A stretch of 64,000 nt of DNA from Dyadobacter fanqingshengii (GTDB lineage Bacteria > Bacteroidota > Bacteroidia > Cytophagales > Spirosomataceae): NCBI RefSeq assembly GCF_023822005.2, contig NZ_CP098806.1, positions 2,790,001 through 2,854,000 on the forward strand. Direction: 5' to 3'. Below, piece by piece: positions 17,902 to 27,590 of this stretch (within the stretch, counting starts at the first letter, position 1; each line of letters starts with the position of its first letter). Under the pieces are notes generated by a model, which was not told where the DNA came from, made no database searches, and saw only the letters and a list, made by a program, of their open reading frames with translations. A program made the position numbers and the translations under genes.

Positions 17902-18884
17902 GGTTGATATTCCGAAATATCGAAATTTTTGGAGGTAATCACTTCGCCTCCGTCGGTGATCATAATGCAGCTGAATTCCGGAAAATCATTGATCAGTTTC
18001 ATCCCGGTGTCTTTTCCCATAACCATTAACGAAGTGCTGAAACCATTGGCTTGCTCAGCACTGGGACCAAAGACCGTTACGCTGGTAAGTCCTGTGGCAG
18101 GGTAACCTGTTGCGGGATTGATGATATGCGAATAACGCTTGTCATTGAAAACCACAAACTTTTCATAACTGCCCGAGGTCACAACCGCGCCCTGGCGAAG
18201 CGGCACCACGGCAAAAAGTTCTCCCTGACGATTCGGGTCCGTAATGCCGATCACCCAGTCGCTGCCGTCCGGTTGCCTGCCCCACGCACTCATATCGCCG
18301 GAACCATTCACTATGCCTGCTTTAATGCCCTTTTTTAACATCATATCCCGACATTGGTCCGTTGCATAGCCCTCACCCAAGGCGCCAAAGCCAATTTTCA
18401 TCCCTTTCTTTTTCAGGAAAATCGTGGTGTGGGTTTTATCGAGGACAATGTTTTGATAACCAACTTTTTCCACGGACTTCGCAATCGCTTCGGCAGTGGG
18501 CATTTCGGTCATAGAGCCGTCGAATTTCCATATGCGGTCCATGGCTGCGAAGCTGATATCGAATGCGCCTTTCGTCAACTTTGAGAGTGCAATGGCCCTT
18601 TCTGTCAGATCAAAAACTTCCCGGCCCACTTTTACCGGACGAATGCCTGCGTTCGCATTCACTGCCGACACCTGGGATGTCGGCTTCCAATCGGAAATCA
18701 GGTTTTCTATCCGCGTGATTTCAGCGATTACTGCGTCAATGTTCGCTTCCGCAGCGGCCGAATCTTTGGCAACGATTGTAATGTCAAAACGCCCGCCCAT
18801 GAGCATGGTGGTTCTTTTTCGCAAAATCTGGGCGTGTGCAGCGAACGAGAGAAACAGGGCCATGAGTGTGAGGCAATGTTTCAT
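17895..18884 (-). CDS. apbE: FAD:protein FMN transferase (ApbE)
   Basis: 329 residues with a signal peptide (MKHCLTLMALFLSFAAHA). Family motifs are DLTERAIALSKLTKGAFDIS in outline, the FAD-binding KIGFGALGEGYATDQ, NGSGDMSAWG, and SHIINPATGYPA with the catalytic and metal-binding residues, then TSLMVMG. The enzyme transfers FMN from FAD to a Ser/Thr of extracytoplasmic proteins. Probable client is the DUF2271 protein at 15196-15690. The gene starts 1 bp after the AraC gene stop, so both form an operon on the minus strand. Confidence 0.92.
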   Translation of the reverse strand: MKHCLTLMALFLSFAAHAQILRKRTTMLMGGRFDITIVAKDSAAAEANIDAVIAEITRIENLISDWKPTSQVSAVNANAGIRPVKVGREVFDLTERAIALSKLTKGAFDISFAAMDRIWKFDGSMTEMPTAEAIAKSVEKVGYQNIVLDKTHTTIFLKKKGMKIGFGALGEGYATDQCRDMMLKKGIKAGIVNGSGDMSAWGRQPDGSDWVIGITDPNRQGELFAVVPLRQGAVVTSGSYEKFVVFNDKRYSHIINPATGYPATGLTSVTVFGPSAEQANGFSTSLMVMGKDTGMKLINDFPEFSCIMITDGGEVITSKNFDISEYQPQ

Positions 18885-18885
18885 C

Positions 18886-20007
18886 TCAAATCACCTCAAG
18901 CATGGAAGTCTCACCTGAATATTCGGAAAAAAGCTGCATGATGTATTCTGAAAAATGGATTAGATTGAATATGCCGATGCGGATCTTGTTGGGCAGAATG
19001 CCGTAGTATTTTTTAAATGCTGCGGTGAAATGCGTGGGATTCTTGTATCCGGTTTTTTGAGAAATCTCTCCAATTTTGCTTCCCGGCTGCTGCAACATGA
19101 GCATTGAATTTTCCATTCTGAGATCGTGCAAATAACCAAAAACCGGTTTTCCGAACACTTCTTTGAAATACTTTTTAAGATTGAATTCATTTGTCCCGAT
19201 CTGACGCGCAATGTCTTTTAGCGACCAGGGTTTATCCAGATTTTCGGACAAGATCTTTCGCGCCAGATGCATTTTTTCCTTATCTGCTTCTTTCAGCGAA
19301 GATGTAATATCCGGCAAAGGAAGTTGTTCATATTGTTCAAATTGCAATGCCATTAACTCGATTACTTTTGCCTTGATAAACAGGCTTTTATGATAACCAC
19401 TGTAAGAACAATTCAGTATTTCGAACAGGGAAGAAATCATTTTTGAAGTAAGCGGCAGGTTTCGCATGCTCATGAATGCAGGCAAAACCGCATCGATCCC
19501 CCGCTGAAAATGCATGTAAAGCGGATGGGTCGCCGGCAGGTTGTTGAAGAAGAAATCGGTGCTCATGTTGACAGCGAAAACCTCAACCTGCTCATTATGC
19601 TTCCATTGCACTACGAGATTTCTTTCAGGCAAGAGAAACAGGTTATGCTGCTGGGTTTTGAACCTGACAAATGGTTTGGAAGAAGTCTCGGAAAAATACG
19701 TTGTACTGCTTTGCAAACTAAAATTCATCTGGATATGCGAGCCCGAAGTTCTCACCAAAAGCGGCTTATCGGAAAGCACCTGAAAATGCCCGTACCAAAC
19801 GAATAACCCTTCCGTAATCAGCTCTTTCCCAATTCCTTTTGTCCTTTCATCATCGTAAATCAGATCATTTTCTGTGACTTCCTCTTTGGCATGCCCGGTA
19901 AAATCCGGAAACTGCCACGAATGGTTTGTCTTTTTTTTCTCTAAATCTGTTTCACAACTCTGTTGTCCCTGATACTCCATTTTACCGTATATCGTCACTG
20001 CCGTCAT
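18886..20007 (-). CDS. AraC-family (PchR-like) transcriptional regulator
   Basis: 373 residues. The C-terminal 100 residues form a full AraC domain with both HTHs: WSLKDIARQIGTNEFNLKKYFKEVFG, then KIGEISQKTGYKNPTHFTAAFKKYYG in outline. The N-terminal part lacks an obvious cupin signature and resembles PchR-type siderophore regulators. The gene lies directly upstream of apbE and close to the flavin/iron reductase cluster, so it likely controls that set in response to iron or a siderophore. That role is inference from context. Confidence 0.85.
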   Translation of the reverse strand: MTAVTIYGKMEYQGQQSCETDLEKKKTNHSWQFPDFTGHAKEEVTENDLIYDDERTKGIGKELITEGLFVWYGHFQVLSDKPLLVRTSGSHIQMNFSLQSSTTYFSETSSKPFVRFKTQQHNLFLLPERNLVVQWKHNEQVEVFAVNMSTDFFFNNLPATHPLYMHFQRGIDAVLPAFMSMRNLPLTSKMISSLFEILNCSYSGYHKSLFIKAKVIELMALQFEQYEQLPLPDITSSLKEADKEKMHLARKILSENLDKPWSLKDIARQIGTNEFNLKKYFKEVFGKPVFGYLHDLRMENSMLMLQQPGSKIGEISQKTGYKNPTHFTAAFKKYYGILPNKIRIGIFNLIHFSEYIMQLFSEYSGETSMLEVI

Positions 20008-20088
20008 TTACTCCAAACACACCTTCACAAAAATAGCCGGTATTTAGACTGCTTTTAAACAATTTCAGAAAAAAGAATTGCAGCCGCT

Positions 20089-21252
20089 TTATTTCCAATT
20101 AATTTCTTTGAACACAATGGATTGATACGCATTGAATTCATACAAAACACCCACCGTTTTCTTCCCCGTTTGCACCAGATCGGAATACGCTGTATAGTCC
20201 TTTTCGCCGTTTTTGCTTTTATCAACCACATAATGCTTCGTCCACGTTTTCCCATCGTCGAAACTGATCCTCAATGTAAGGTTATCGCGATTTTTGGTGT
20301 CGGCTGCGTTCGAGAATGCCAGGATGTTGTGCTTTTTGTTTTTACCAATGGTCAGAATGCTTCCTTCGCAAACCGGATCCGGCAGGTTGTGGTCAAAATA
20401 AGTGGTATCCCATTTCATGCCCCCATCACTGCTCACCGCCACGATCCGCGCCCGCACATCGCCTTTTTGATTTCTTGCATTGAACATAACCCGGCCTCCC
20501 GAAATCTCTGCGGCTGTTGATTCGTTGGAACCTTCGATAGCAATTGTTTCGCTTAACTTGAATGTCTTGCCATGATCATCGCTGTAAAAGCCATGCGCCT
20601 GGTAATCTGCCCCTTTTGGCTTGGGATCACCCGCTGAATGATTGGCTGCAATGTAAATTCTGCCTTTGTATGGGCCTTCGTTGAGCTGCATACCATGTCC
20701 CGGCGTGTTCGCGTAACTTCTCCAATCCGCATCCGAATTGTAGACCGCATTCACTTCCGGTTGCTTTGGCTTGTGAACCTGCGTGGTAATGTTCACCGGT
20801 TCAGACCAGGTTACGCCCGAGTCTGTCGAGGTTTTATACCAAACTTCCCGCAATCCTTTGCCCTTACGCACTTCGCCTTCGTGGTTGTTGCCGGTGTTGA
20901 AAAACAAAAACAACCTTCCCTTCGGAAATGCCGGATCGCTCAAATCGAACACAGGGGCTGGATTTCCGGCTTGCAGCTTGTCATAACCAGCCACAACTTG
21001 CGATGCTGACCAGGTTTTGCCTTTGTTTTTGCTACGCTTCATCACAATGTCAATGTCGCCAAAGTCACCGCTTCCGGCAACCCTGCCTTCGGCAAATGCA
21101 AGCAGATCACCATCTGGCGCGCGAACAATGGCCGGGATACGAAACGACTTGTAGCCCTCTGCACCGGAGACGAAAACAGGCGTTTGCGCATAAGCGGCCA
21201 TTTGGCTAATAATGAATGCAATGAGGGTCAGTTTTATAATTTTCATATTCAA
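20089..21252 (-). CDS. nanH: Exo-alpha-sialidase (BNR-repeat neuraminidase)
   Basis: 387 residues with a signal peptide (cleavage near YAQ). The FRIP motif at residues 37-40 supplies the first Arg of the catalytic triad. At least five Asp-box (BNR) repeats follow, of form SxDxGxTW: KNKGKTW, STDSGVTW, SDDHGKTF, SSDGGMKW, SFDDGKTW. EGRVAGSGDFGDIDIV is a further conserved part. The enzyme releases terminal sialic acid from glycans in the periplasm or at the cell surface. It is the last gene of the sialic-acid operon and overlaps the epimerase gene by 4 bp. Confidence 0.93.
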   Translation of the reverse strand: MNMKIIKLTLIAFIISQMAAYAQTPVFVSGAEGYKSFRIPAIVRAPDGDLLAFAEGRVAGSGDFGDIDIVMKRSKNKGKTWSASQVVAGYDKLQAGNPAPVFDLSDPAFPKGRLFLFFNTGNNHEGEVRKGKGLREVWYKTSTDSGVTWSEPVNITTQVHKPKQPEVNAVYNSDADWRSYANTPGHGMQLNEGPYKGRIYIAANHSAGDPKPKGADYQAHGFYSDDHGKTFKLSETIAIEGSNESTAAEISGGRVMFNARNQKGDVRARIVAVSSDGGMKWDTTYFDHNLPDPVCEGSILTIGKNKKHNILAFSNAADTKNRDNLTLRISFDDGKTWTKHYVVDKSKNGEKDYTAYSDLVQTGKKTVGVLYEFNAYQSIVFKEINWK

Positions 21253-22475
21253 GGTTGCTGTTTTTCGGTTTCAAAAATGTTGCTTTCCACGCTCGTTCCA
21301 ACAAGTTCCTGCATCAATTGCGAGCAATACCATTCCTGTCTTGGCAAATGGAACGGGCCTTTGAATAAATTGCCTTTCGCCGTTTGCGCCACACTTCCAT
21401 CACGGTGCAAATAGCCAAACCACTCGCCATTTTCCTGGTCATGAAAGTGCGTGTACGCCCAATCGTGCACCATAACGTGCCATTTTGCATATTTTTTGTC
21501 CTGCGTAAGCGTATAAGCGAGCAATGTGGCAATAATTACTTCGTTATGCGGCCACCAAAATTTCATATCCTGCCAATATTCCTGCACGGGCCGGTCATAT
21601 ACATCCCTGAAATAGAATATCCCGCCGAATTCCTTATCCCAGCCGCGCTCCCACATGTAGTCTAGCATTTTGCAGCCGAGTGCAATCAGGTGCGGATCAT
21701 TGTTCCTGTATTTGGCCTCGTGCAAAATGAACCAGGCGCCTTCAATCGCGTGACCAGGATTTAGCGTCCGGCCATCTATGTGATCGATAATGCTGCCGTC
21801 CGGCGCGACTTGTTCCATCACGCATTGCATGTCGTCTTTGACAAAATCATTTTCTATTTCCTTGATAAATTGGTCAATAAGCCCGTTGCAGCGCGGGTCG
21901 CCGATGGTTTCGCGGAGTTGCTGGGCGGTGTTCATCAGGATCATCGGCACGCCGATTCCTTTGGCAGGGCGAGTCGACGTGAACTTTGGTTCAAGCAAGC
22001 CGGGAATGGTCGCATACTCAATGCATTTGCCGAATAAGTAGCGCGCTTTTGCTGCTGCTTCCTCATCTCCACTTGCTTTTGCGTATGCCGCATTTGCTAT
22101 AACGGCGAATGTTTCGGAGAAGAAATAGCGGCGTTTGCGGATGGGTTCGCCGACGCGGGTCATATGGAAAAACATGCGTCCGTCGGTGTCGAAGCAGTGT
22201 TTATTCAGAAAGTCGATGCCCGATTTAGCGCCGTCCAGCCATTCCGGTCTCGGCTCAACGGTGTTATACAAAGTTGCCAGCAACCAAGCCGTACGGCCCT
22301 GAATCCACACGGCCTTGTCGTCATCGATCAAAGTTCCGTCGTGATCGCGCATTAAAAGATATCCGCCAAACTCCTCATCCAGCGACCTGGGAAACCAAAA
22401 CGGCAAGGTGTCGTTCAAAAGCTGGTTTTTGTAAAAATTGCCCAGGTTTTGCAGTTCTGTTTTTGTGTAATGCAT
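21249..22475 (-). CDS. AGE-family N-acylglucosamine 2-epimerase
   Basis: 408 residues, a full-length (alpha/alpha)6-barrel AGE protein. Conserved pieces are VWIQGRTAWLLATLYN, EPKFTSTRP, NPGHAIEGAWFILHE with an active-site His, and FWWPHNEVIIATLLAYTLT with the second His. In the NanLET-type pathway of Bacteroidota, this enzyme turns ManNAc, released by Neu5Ac lyase, into GlcNAc. It thus replaces the kinase-dependent NanK/NanE route of E. coli. The position between esterase and sialidase genes supports this role. Confidence 0.9.
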   Translation of the reverse strand: MHYTKTELQNLGNFYKNQLLNDTLPFWFPRSLDEEFGGYLLMRDHDGTLIDDDKAVWIQGRTAWLLATLYNTVEPRPEWLDGAKSGIDFLNKHCFDTDGRMFFHMTRVGEPIRKRRYFFSETFAVIANAAYAKASGDEEAAAKARYLFGKCIEYATIPGLLEPKFTSTRPAKGIGVPMILMNTAQQLRETIGDPRCNGLIDQFIKEIENDFVKDDMQCVMEQVAPDGSIIDHIDGRTLNPGHAIEGAWFILHEAKYRNNDPHLIALGCKMLDYMWERGWDKEFGGIFYFRDVYDRPVQEYWQDMKFWWPHNEVIIATLLAYTLTQDKKYAKWHVMVHDWAYTHFHDQENGEWFGYLHRDGSVAQTAKGNLFKGPFHLPRQEWYCSQLMQELVGTSVESNIFETEKQQP

Positions 22476-22481
22476 TGGATT

Positions 22482-23978
22482 CTATTTTACCTTCATTGAA
22501 AAAGTGGGTGCAGGCAAACCTGCTTCATTGTAAAGATTAGCGCGTGTAAACGGCTGGTATGCGTACATGATTGTGGTAATCAATCCGTCCTTAGGAATGT
22601 TTAAGACAACTTCATTTCCCTGAATGCTGGCATTGGCCGGCATCCGTTTTCCATCCTGCGTGATCATTTCAAACCCAATTAATGGTTTACTACCCTGGGT
22701 CGACAGCTTCTCGTTTTCAGCAAACTGAATCCTGATTACCCGATCTTTCAGCATTGCTCTGGCCGGAACCGGACCATTGGCAACAGCATTTTTTTTGTAT
22801 GTATTTCGAAGCGCCAGTAATGCCAGGCGCTCGCCCACTTCCTTTTTGCGGATCGGATGCACATTCAAAGAATCGCCCAGATCATAACTGACCGCCATGC
22901 CTGAGTTTGGAATTTTGGCTAGCATAAGTCGTTGTGAATCTCTGAATTCGGGCCAGTTTGCCCTCTCAATGCCGGATAGCTGCACATAATAAAATGGAAA
23001 TGCATAGCCCCATTTTTGCCGCCAGCTTTTCACCAGCATTTCAAAAAGCTGTGCGTGAAGCGGCACATTAAACACATTGCTTTCACCCTGATACCAGATC
23101 ACGCCTGTGATAGGGAAGTCGGTTAGTGGGGCAATGCCTGACTGAAAATTGTAACCGGGTTGGTAGGGATGCTTTTGATCCGCGGACTGGGCATTGCTGA
23201 TATTTTTTGCGGCACGTTCGCGGCACCAGTCCATAACCAATGTTGAATGTGGCCAATTGCCTAGCATTCCTGCAAATTGTTGGTTTTGTTCCAAAAGCGA
23301 ATGTTCTATCCAGGATTCAGTCGGAGAGCCGCCCACTGCGACCTGGATTAGTCCGATCGGGACGCTGGCTTCCTGTTTTATTTTTTTACCAAAATAATAA
23401 GCGACTGCCGAGAACGAGGCGGCGGATGCTTTATTGAATGTTTGCCAACTGCTGGAAAAATATTCATAACGATTGACTTTGGAGAGCGAAGCGGAATCCC
23501 ACGCAACATCGCCCGTTGAAACAATCCCTTCCATTTTCAGCAAGCGCATTTTGGAATCGAATTTTTCAGCCCTTAATTCCTCCGGCCCTGTTTGTGCATC
23601 CTGCAATGCAAATTCCATATTCGATTGCCCGGAACACAGCCAAACATCACCGATCAGCACATCACTCACAGTGATTTTCTGATCATTGGCAGAAACTGAA
23701 ATCGCATACGGACCGCCTTCCTTTGAAGCTGGAAAGACCACATTCCATTTTCCCGATTGATCGGCTTTGGTGGTCAATGCTTTATTTAAGAATTGAACAT
23801 TAACATTGCTTCCACTCGCCGCTTTTCCGTAGATTCTGATGGGTTTGCTTCTTTGCAAAACCATGTGATCTGAGAAAATCGGGGCTAATGTTAATGTGCT
23901 GTCCAAGGCATACTGTGCTTTGGAAAAATCGAAAGCAAGCACATTGAGCAACAACAAAAAGAGCATTCTCACCATCAT
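22482..23978 (-). CDS. Sialate O-acetylesterase
   Basis: 498 residues with a signal peptide (cleavage near SKAQ). The SASA-domain nucleophile motif VWLCSGQSNMEF carries the Ser of the SGNH-like triad. PITGVIWYQGESN is the second conserved block, and VHPIRKKEVGERLA holds the C-terminal His. The enzyme strips O-acetyl groups from sialic acids so that lyase and transporter can use them. A 6-bp gap to the epimerase gene and a 4-bp overlap with the upstream symporter gene place it firmly in the operon. Confidence 0.9.
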   Translation of the reverse strand: MMVRMLFLLLLNVLAFDFSKAQYALDSTLTLAPIFSDHMVLQRSKPIRIYGKAASGSNVNVQFLNKALTTKADQSGKWNVVFPASKEGGPYAISVSANDQKITVSDVLIGDVWLCSGQSNMEFALQDAQTGPEELRAEKFDSKMRLLKMEGIVSTGDVAWDSASLSKVNRYEYFSSSWQTFNKASAASFSAVAYYFGKKIKQEASVPIGLIQVAVGGSPTESWIEHSLLEQNQQFAGMLGNWPHSTLVMDWCRERAAKNISNAQSADQKHPYQPGYNFQSGIAPLTDFPITGVIWYQGESNVFNVPLHAQLFEMLVKSWRQKWGYAFPFYYVQLSGIERANWPEFRDSQRLMLAKIPNSGMAVSYDLGDSLNVHPIRKKEVGERLALLALRNTYKKNAVANGPVPARAMLKDRVIRIQFAENEKLSTQGSKPLIGFEMITQDGKRMPANASIQGNEVVLNIPKDGLITTIMYAYQPFTRANLYNEAGLPAPTFSMKVK

Positions 23979-26626
23979 TCGTACATGGTTAACCCTTTCA
24001 AATCACGTTCCGCGGGCATCATTAAACTGAATACATAACCGAAAACCACGCAGCTTACAAGCCCGGTGAAGGCATACATCAGCAAGTGAATATTGGTGTA
24101 ATGCTGGATAAGTATCTGTGTAAAGCAGCTGATGGCCATGCCGGCCATTACTCCGTTTCCGCTGGCTTTTTTGGTAAAAATGCCGAGAATAAATGCGCCG
24201 CCAATGCAGCCTGTGAACAAGCCGAGAATGGTGTTAAACTTATCCCAAAGCGAGGAAACGCCCTTATGCGCCATGTATAGCGCGATGCAGGTTACAAAAA
24301 CCCCGAGGAGTAAGGTGGCAGTTCTGGCAAAAAACAATGTTTGTTTTGGGGTAACGTCGGGCCTTAGTTTTTGGTAAAAATCAGTCGTCAGCAATGTTGC
24401 CGTGGAGTTCATACTGGCTTCGGTGCTGCTCATGGCTGCGGCGAAAATGCCTGCAATAAGCAATCCCGACAAGCCCGCCGGAAGCTGACTCACAATGTAC
24501 CACGGGAAAATGTTATCCTGATCATTCAAAGCCATATTCACCTGCTGCGGCTGCTCGCGGAAGAACAAGAACAGCAATGTACCAATGGAGAAAAATACGA
24601 GTGTGGAAGGCAATGTCAGCCACGCTCCCAGTTTTAAGCTTTTGATCGATTCCTTTTCAGATTTGGTCGTCAGATAACGCTGTACAGTGGTTTGATCCGT
24701 TCCGTAAGTCAGCAAGTTGATTGCTAATCCACTAATCACCACGACCCAGAAAGTGGGTTCGGTGAAGTCAAAACGGAAGTCGAAAACCTTTAATTTATCG
24801 GCCTGATCCAATGCTTTGAAACCTGCATTCCAGTCATTAATGTGAAATGGCAGGTAAAACAAGCAGAACAACGCGCCTGTCGCCAGGATCAACACCTGTA
24901 TCACTTCAACCCAGATTACGGCCTCAATGCCGCCCTTAACCGTGAAGAAAATGCTGATTGCACCGATCATGATGATGCAAATGTTGATGTCGATGCCCGT
25001 TACCAATGTGAGCGCAATGCTCGGAAGGAGCACCACAATGCCCATCCGGCCGATTTGAAGCAGTACGTAAAGCGCTGACGCCATCACCCGCGATCCGTAA
25101 TTAAAGCGTTTGCCCAGATATTCATAGGCTGAGGTCACATGGAGCCGCCTGTAAAATGGAATGAAATAGCCCGCCACGAGCGGCATGACCATGATGATGG
25201 TCATTAACAGGAAAAAATACGTCCAGTCCGTGCCGTAAGTTTTAGCCGGAATGCCCATGAATGTGATGGCGCTAAGCTTCGCCCCGAAGATGCTGATGCC
25301 TGCTGCCCATTGGGGAATGCGTTCGCCGCCTTTGAAATAATCGTCCGTATTGTTCGTCTTGCCAGTAAAAAGGAAGCGCCCGGCTGTCATGAGCAGGAAA
25401 CAAATCCCTAACACCGCCGAGTCGATCCAGGAGAAAAATGGCTTGTGCTGTATGGTGCCTTTGGTGATCGCAGGTGTGCGGGTTCCGGGGCGGATTTCGC
25501 CGCTGGGGATGAAAATGTCGTTGTTCCATTTCACCGCTGTGGTCGTAACCTGCGCTGCTCCCGGGAGTTGGCCGATGGTTGTCCAGGCGTCGGTAATGGT
25601 GTTGTATAAATAAATGTCTTTGCTGAAACCCTGGTGGGAAGTCAGCAGCGCGACTTTTTCTGCTTGCAGCTTTTGTTTTAATTCCGCTAACTCAGCCTGG
25701 GCGATTTGCGCGTTGAATGTTTCGATCTGGTGAAACACATTGCCTTTATCGCCACCGATCAGCAAAATGTAGGAAGCCCCGCTGGCAACACCCGTTCCCG
25801 CAGACCAGGTTGTAACCTGTTTTCCATCGCTGATGTCGCTTAGTTTCTGCCAGGATTTTTTCGCAGGATCATAGCTGAAATTGCTGCTATGCAAGTCGCT
25901 GATCCCGCTCGTCGTCGCGCTTCTTCCACCAAGCACATACACCTGGGAGTGCTTGCCATTGTTCTGCGAAACGACAACCGAGTGAGACATTGCGACAGGA
26001 AGCGCTGGTAAAATCTCCCATTTTGGCGCAGCTTCGGAAAGATTTAGTGCAAAAAATTGATTAGATGGCTTGCCATTGTTTTCGCCTCCAACTATATAAA
26101 TAATATTACCAATGCTGGTTGCGCCGGCATTGGCCAGCGCAACCGGCATATCCGGTAAGGGTTTAGAAATTACTTCACTTGTTGCAGCATTCCAGTGCAT
26201 TAAAAAAGCCTTGTTCGTCACGCCATTTTCCTGCTCTCCACCCAGACAAACAATGCCATCTGCAACAGAGACGCTTGCGCCATACGCAGTCTTTTCCTTT
26301 AAATGGGGTGTTTTCGAGACGATCCACTCATAAGCATCCTGTTTCTTTTGCAAAACATAAACCTCACCGCGATAGACCTTTTTACCGCCTTCCCAGGGCA
26401 TTCCGCCTGGGAAATTGGCACCGCCAGCCACAATCAGCACGCCGTTATGCACGCCCGTGAAGGCGCCTGCGACGCCGAGCTGTTTTTCGCCCCCGGATGG
26501 TTGCGGCAAACTCGTGAGTTCCGTCCACACGATGTCATTTGCCTTTTGATCCTGGGCATACAGGGTTGGTGACCACATAAAATGTAAGCAGAGTAGAAAG
26601 CAGATAAAAGGAATTTTGAGCTGCAT
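23975..26626 (-). CDS. Kelch (NanM-like mutarotase) - sodium:solute symporter fusion
   Basis: 883 residues. A signal peptide is followed by six kelch-type blades over residues about 30-390 (GVLIVAGGANFPGG, GIVCLGGEQENGVTNKAF, NIIYIVGGENNGKPSNQF, QVYVLGGRS, SYILLIGGDKGN), like N-acetylneuraminate epimerase NanM. From residue 400 on it is an SSS-family transporter with about 13 membrane helices (GGERIPQWAAGISIFGAKLSAITFMGIPAK in outline, later AAAMSSTEASMNS, the sodium-binding segment). The periplasmic mutarotase would convert alpha-Neu5Ac to the beta anomer right at the mouth of the importer. Start overlaps the lyase stop by 1 bp (TAATG). Confidence 0.92.
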   Translation of the reverse strand: MQLKIPFICFLLCLHFMWSPTLYAQDQKANDIVWTELTSLPQPSGGEKQLGVAGAFTGVHNGVLIVAGGANFPGGMPWEGGKKVYRGEVYVLQKKQDAYEWIVSKTPHLKEKTAYGASVSVADGIVCLGGEQENGVTNKAFLMHWNAATSEVISKPLPDMPVALANAGATSIGNIIYIVGGENNGKPSNQFFALNLSEAAPKWEILPALPVAMSHSVVVSQNNGKHSQVYVLGGRSATTSGISDLHSSNFSYDPAKKSWQKLSDISDGKQVTTWSAGTGVASGASYILLIGGDKGNVFHQIETFNAQIAQAELAELKQKLQAEKVALLTSHQGFSKDIYLYNTITDAWTTIGQLPGAAQVTTTAVKWNNDIFIPSGEIRPGTRTPAITKGTIQHKPFFSWIDSAVLGICFLLMTAGRFLFTGKTNNTDDYFKGGERIPQWAAGISIFGAKLSAITFMGIPAKTYGTDWTYFFLLMTIIMVMPLVAGYFIPFYRRLHVTSAYEYLGKRFNYGSRVMASALYVLLQIGRMGIVVLLPSIALTLVTGIDINICIIMIGAISIFFTVKGGIEAVIWVEVIQVLILATGALFCLFYLPFHINDWNAGFKALDQADKLKVFDFRFDFTEPTFWVVVISGLAINLLTYGTDQTTVQRYLTTKSEKESIKSLKLGAWLTLPSTLVFFSIGTLLFLFFREQPQQVNMALNDQDNIFPWYIVSQLPAGLSGLLIAGIFAAAMSSTEASMNSTATLLTTDFYQKLRPDVTPKQTLFFARTATLLLGVFVTCIALYMAHKGVSSLWDKFNTILGLFTGCIGGAFILGIFTKKASGNGVMAGMAISCFTQILIQHYTNIHLLMYAFTGLVSCVVFGYVFSLMMPAERDLKGLTMYE

Positions 26627-27567
26627 TAATGAGTGGTTTTGGCCGTAGGCAGGCCCGATTTAAATGAATCAAAATCCAGCACCGCCACATCCGATTGAAA
26701 TGATTGGAATTGTGCGTCGCTCATATTTTTCACTGGTAAACGAAATGTACCACAATCCAACCCAACAACCTTCATATACGCCTTACCGACCGAAATCCCG
26801 CCATATTTACCCAGCAACCGGATCATATCAATGGACTTTTGCTGCAATGCACCGGCCTTTTCCATGTCATTTTGTTCAAATGCCTCAATCAGCTCATGAT
26901 AAAGCGGCGCTGCGTAATTGAATGTGCTCCCTACCGCTCCTTTCGCGCCTACTGCCAATGCAGAAAGCATGTTTTCATCGCGTCCCCAAAGCATATCATA
27001 TTTGCCGTTTTGGAAATTCAGACAGGACTGAAAATCCATGAAATCCTCATGCGTATACTTCATCCCCGCAAAGTTCGGAAGGCGGCCATCCAGGACTTTT
27101 AATAAATCAAACATAGGCAAACCAACCCCCGTGAGTACGGGAATGTGGTAATAATAAAACGGCATTTCAGGCACTGTTTCGGCAATGGCAATAATGCATT
27201 CGGCGAGCATTTCAACATTCGCAGGTTTAAAATAGAATGGACTTGTAAACGAAACCGCGTCCAGGCCAATCTGTTGTGCGTGCTTTGCGAGTTCAATGCA
27301 ATCTGCAATGCAGGTCCCGCCCAACAATGGCATAATGGTGAAGCTCTGATCGTCTCTGGCACAGCTTGCCCATGCCTCGGCCACCTGCTTCTTTTCGGAA
27401 ATGGTCAGCGAAACGCCTTCGCCCGTCGAGCCGCAGATGAATGCGCCGTTGACGCCGTTTTGTTTTAAAAATTGATAGTAGTCCGGGATCAAATCCAGGT
27501 TAAGGCTGCCGTCGGCTTGCATGGGTGTAAACGGAGCGGCAATGAGGCCTTTCAAATGTAAATTCAT
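26626..27567 (-). CDS. N-acetylneuraminate lyase (DapA/NAL superfamily)
   Basis: 313 residues, DHDPS/NAL fold. Motifs: GSTGE (residues 47-51, carboxylate binding), the YYYHIP segment (catalytic Tyr near 138-140) and Lys170 in NFAGMKYT, which forms the Schiff base. The enzyme cleaves Neu5Ac into ManNAc and pyruvate in the cytosol. Lying between symporter and SusD genes, the lyase rather than the DHDPS assignment is favoured by operon context. It follows the SusD gene by 23 bp. Confidence 0.9.
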   Translation of the reverse strand: MNLHLKGLIAAPFTPMQADGSLNLDLIPDYYQFLKQNGVNGAFICGSTGEGVSLTISEKKQVAEAWASCARDDQSFTIMPLLGGTCIADCIELAKHAQQIGLDAVSFTSPFYFKPANVEMLAECIIAIAETVPEMPFYYYHIPVLTGVGLPMFDLLKVLDGRLPNFAGMKYTHEDFMDFQSCLNFQNGKYDMLWGRDENMLSALAVGAKGAVGSTFNYAAPLYHELIEAFEQNDMEKAGALQQKSIDMIRLLGKYGGISVGKAYMKVVGLDCGTFRLPVKNMSDAQFQSFQSDVAVLDFDSFKSGLPTAKTTH

Positions 27568-27590
27568 AATATAATATTGAAATCTGATGC

